Shown here: piece by piece, positions 63,655 to 64,000 of the stretch
Layout: each line of letters begins with the position of its first letter
How positions within the stretch are numbered: the stretch's first letter is position 1
Origin: Lachnospiraceae bacterium AC2012
GTDB taxonomy: Bacteria > Bacillota > Clostridia > Lachnospirales > Lachnospiraceae
NCBI GenBank assembly: GCA_000702525.1
Contig: JNIN01000001.1
Location: 310,001-374,000 of the forward strand
Reading direction: 5' to 3'
Length of the DNA: 64,000 bases
Program-made: the position numbers and the translations under genes
Notes under the pieces: generated by a model
Database searches by the model: none
What the model was told of the DNA's origin: nothing
The model's input: the letters and a program-made list of their open reading frames with translations, nothing else

Positions 63655-64000
63655 ATGAAGGAAATCTTAGATGTCATTACTGAGAAGATGACAGCGGCTT
63701 TCAAAGAAGCTGGTTATGATGAAAAATATGCCCGTGTTGTATTATCCAACCGCCCTGATCTCTGCGAGTATCAGTGTAATGGTGCTATGGCAGCTGCAAA
63801 GGAGTATCATAAAGCTCCTTTTATGATTGCAGATGATGTGGTTGAAAAATTAAATGGAGAAGCAATGTTCTCTATGGTGGAATCTGTAAAGCCAGGATTT
63901 ATTAACATGAACATTTCCGAGGATTATATTACAGAATATTTGAATTCCATGAATGAAGATGAACGTCTTGGTGTCGATGCGATTGAAAATCCAAAGACAA
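63655..64000 (+). CDS. argS: Arginyl-tRNA synthetase, 5' part (runs off the window)
   Basis: The first 115 codons are present and open to the right edge. ATG 63655 follows ACGAGGAGTCAAA. Residues about 15-100 are the ArgRS-specific N-terminal domain that contacts the tRNA D-loop: VVLSNRPDLCEYQCNGAMAAAK, then KPGFINMNISEDYI. The class I HIGH motif should lie shortly beyond the window. It would charge tRNA-Arg in the cytoplasm. Co-transcription with queT is possible, which would pair two tRNA-related genes. Confidence 0.93.
   Translation, partial: MKEILDVITEKMTAAFKEAGYDEKYARVVLSNRPDLCEYQCNGAMAAAKEYHKAPFMIADDVVEKLNGEAMFSMVESVKPGFINMNISEDYITEYLNSMNEDERLGVDAIENPKT

Noticed and set aside
1-64000. 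Integrated element, phage or IS in the window
   Set aside because: No integrase, transposase, phage structural or conjugation gene, no flanking tRNA, and no evident change in codon use; even the nuclease at 39 kb lies among ordinary genes.

Overview
The window looks like a chromosomal segment of an anaerobic, gut-type Lachnospiraceae (Clostridia). This rests on gene content: a single-chain pyruvate:ferredoxin oxidoreductase, a Clostridia-type PFL/UPF0210 protein paired with an ACT protein, DUF4364, DUF4317-like and DUF6465-like proteins, AddAB instead of RecBCD, an iron-sulfur two-chain serine dehydratase, GlnRS, carbohydrate ABC genes with no local ATPase, strong AGGAGG ribosome binding sites and moderately AT-rich DNA. 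Species cannot be named from the sequence alone. No rRNA, tRNA, CRISPR array, insertion sequence or phage gene was seen; most of the window is ordinary core genome.

Layout. 0-4 kb: 3' part of an FtsA-like ATPase gene overlapping a WalJ/YycJ-type metallo-hydrolase, then an ACT plus UPF0210 pair. 4-9.5 kb: a LacI regulator, a sugar-binding lipoprotein, two permeases and a YesL-like protein, with a structured operator candidate and an intercistronic hairpin. 9.5-15 kb: ABC-F ATPase (minus strand) divergent from nifJ. 15.1-15.85 kb: two tandem promoter/leader/mini-ORF/terminator cassettes encoding hydrophobic peptides of 34 and 52 aa, followed by a possible structured RNA; this is the least explained part of the window. 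15.9-23.7 kb: radical SAM protein, coiled-coil membrane protein, CBS-type Mn pyrophosphatase, flavin reductase, FIST-GGDEF protein, DUF4364 and malic enzyme. 23.9-32.5 kb: rho, rpmE, yqhQ-like, prmC, prfA, DUF4317-like, Nudix, EamA, Dus and DUF2798 genes.

32.7-37.3 kb holds a complete BceRS-BceAB-type peptide-antibiotic sensing and detoxification module. 37.4-39.6 kb has serine dehydratase genes and a PD-(D/E)XK-like nuclease. 39.7-51 kb has a zinc-ribbon repeat protein, addB-addA, small envelope proteins, a PrsA-like lipoprotein and a histone-like Lys/Ala-rich protein. 51.2-57.7 kb (minus) has htpG under a perfect CIRCE operator and a 1420-residue activase/dehydratase-like iron-sulfur protein. 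57.9-64 kb has a rhomboid-like protein, glnS, DUF2225, a family 2 glycosyltransferase, queT behind a preQ1-I-type riboswitch, and the start of argS.

Functional links: prmC lies just upstream of prfA, whose product it methylates. The Bce genes form one transcription unit with overlapping ends. AddB and AddA overlap and form one nuclease-helicase. CIRCE ties htpG to HrcA. The preQ1 aptamer ties queT translation to queuosine precursor supply. Intrinsic terminators separate most units and were read directly as hairpins with T-runs.
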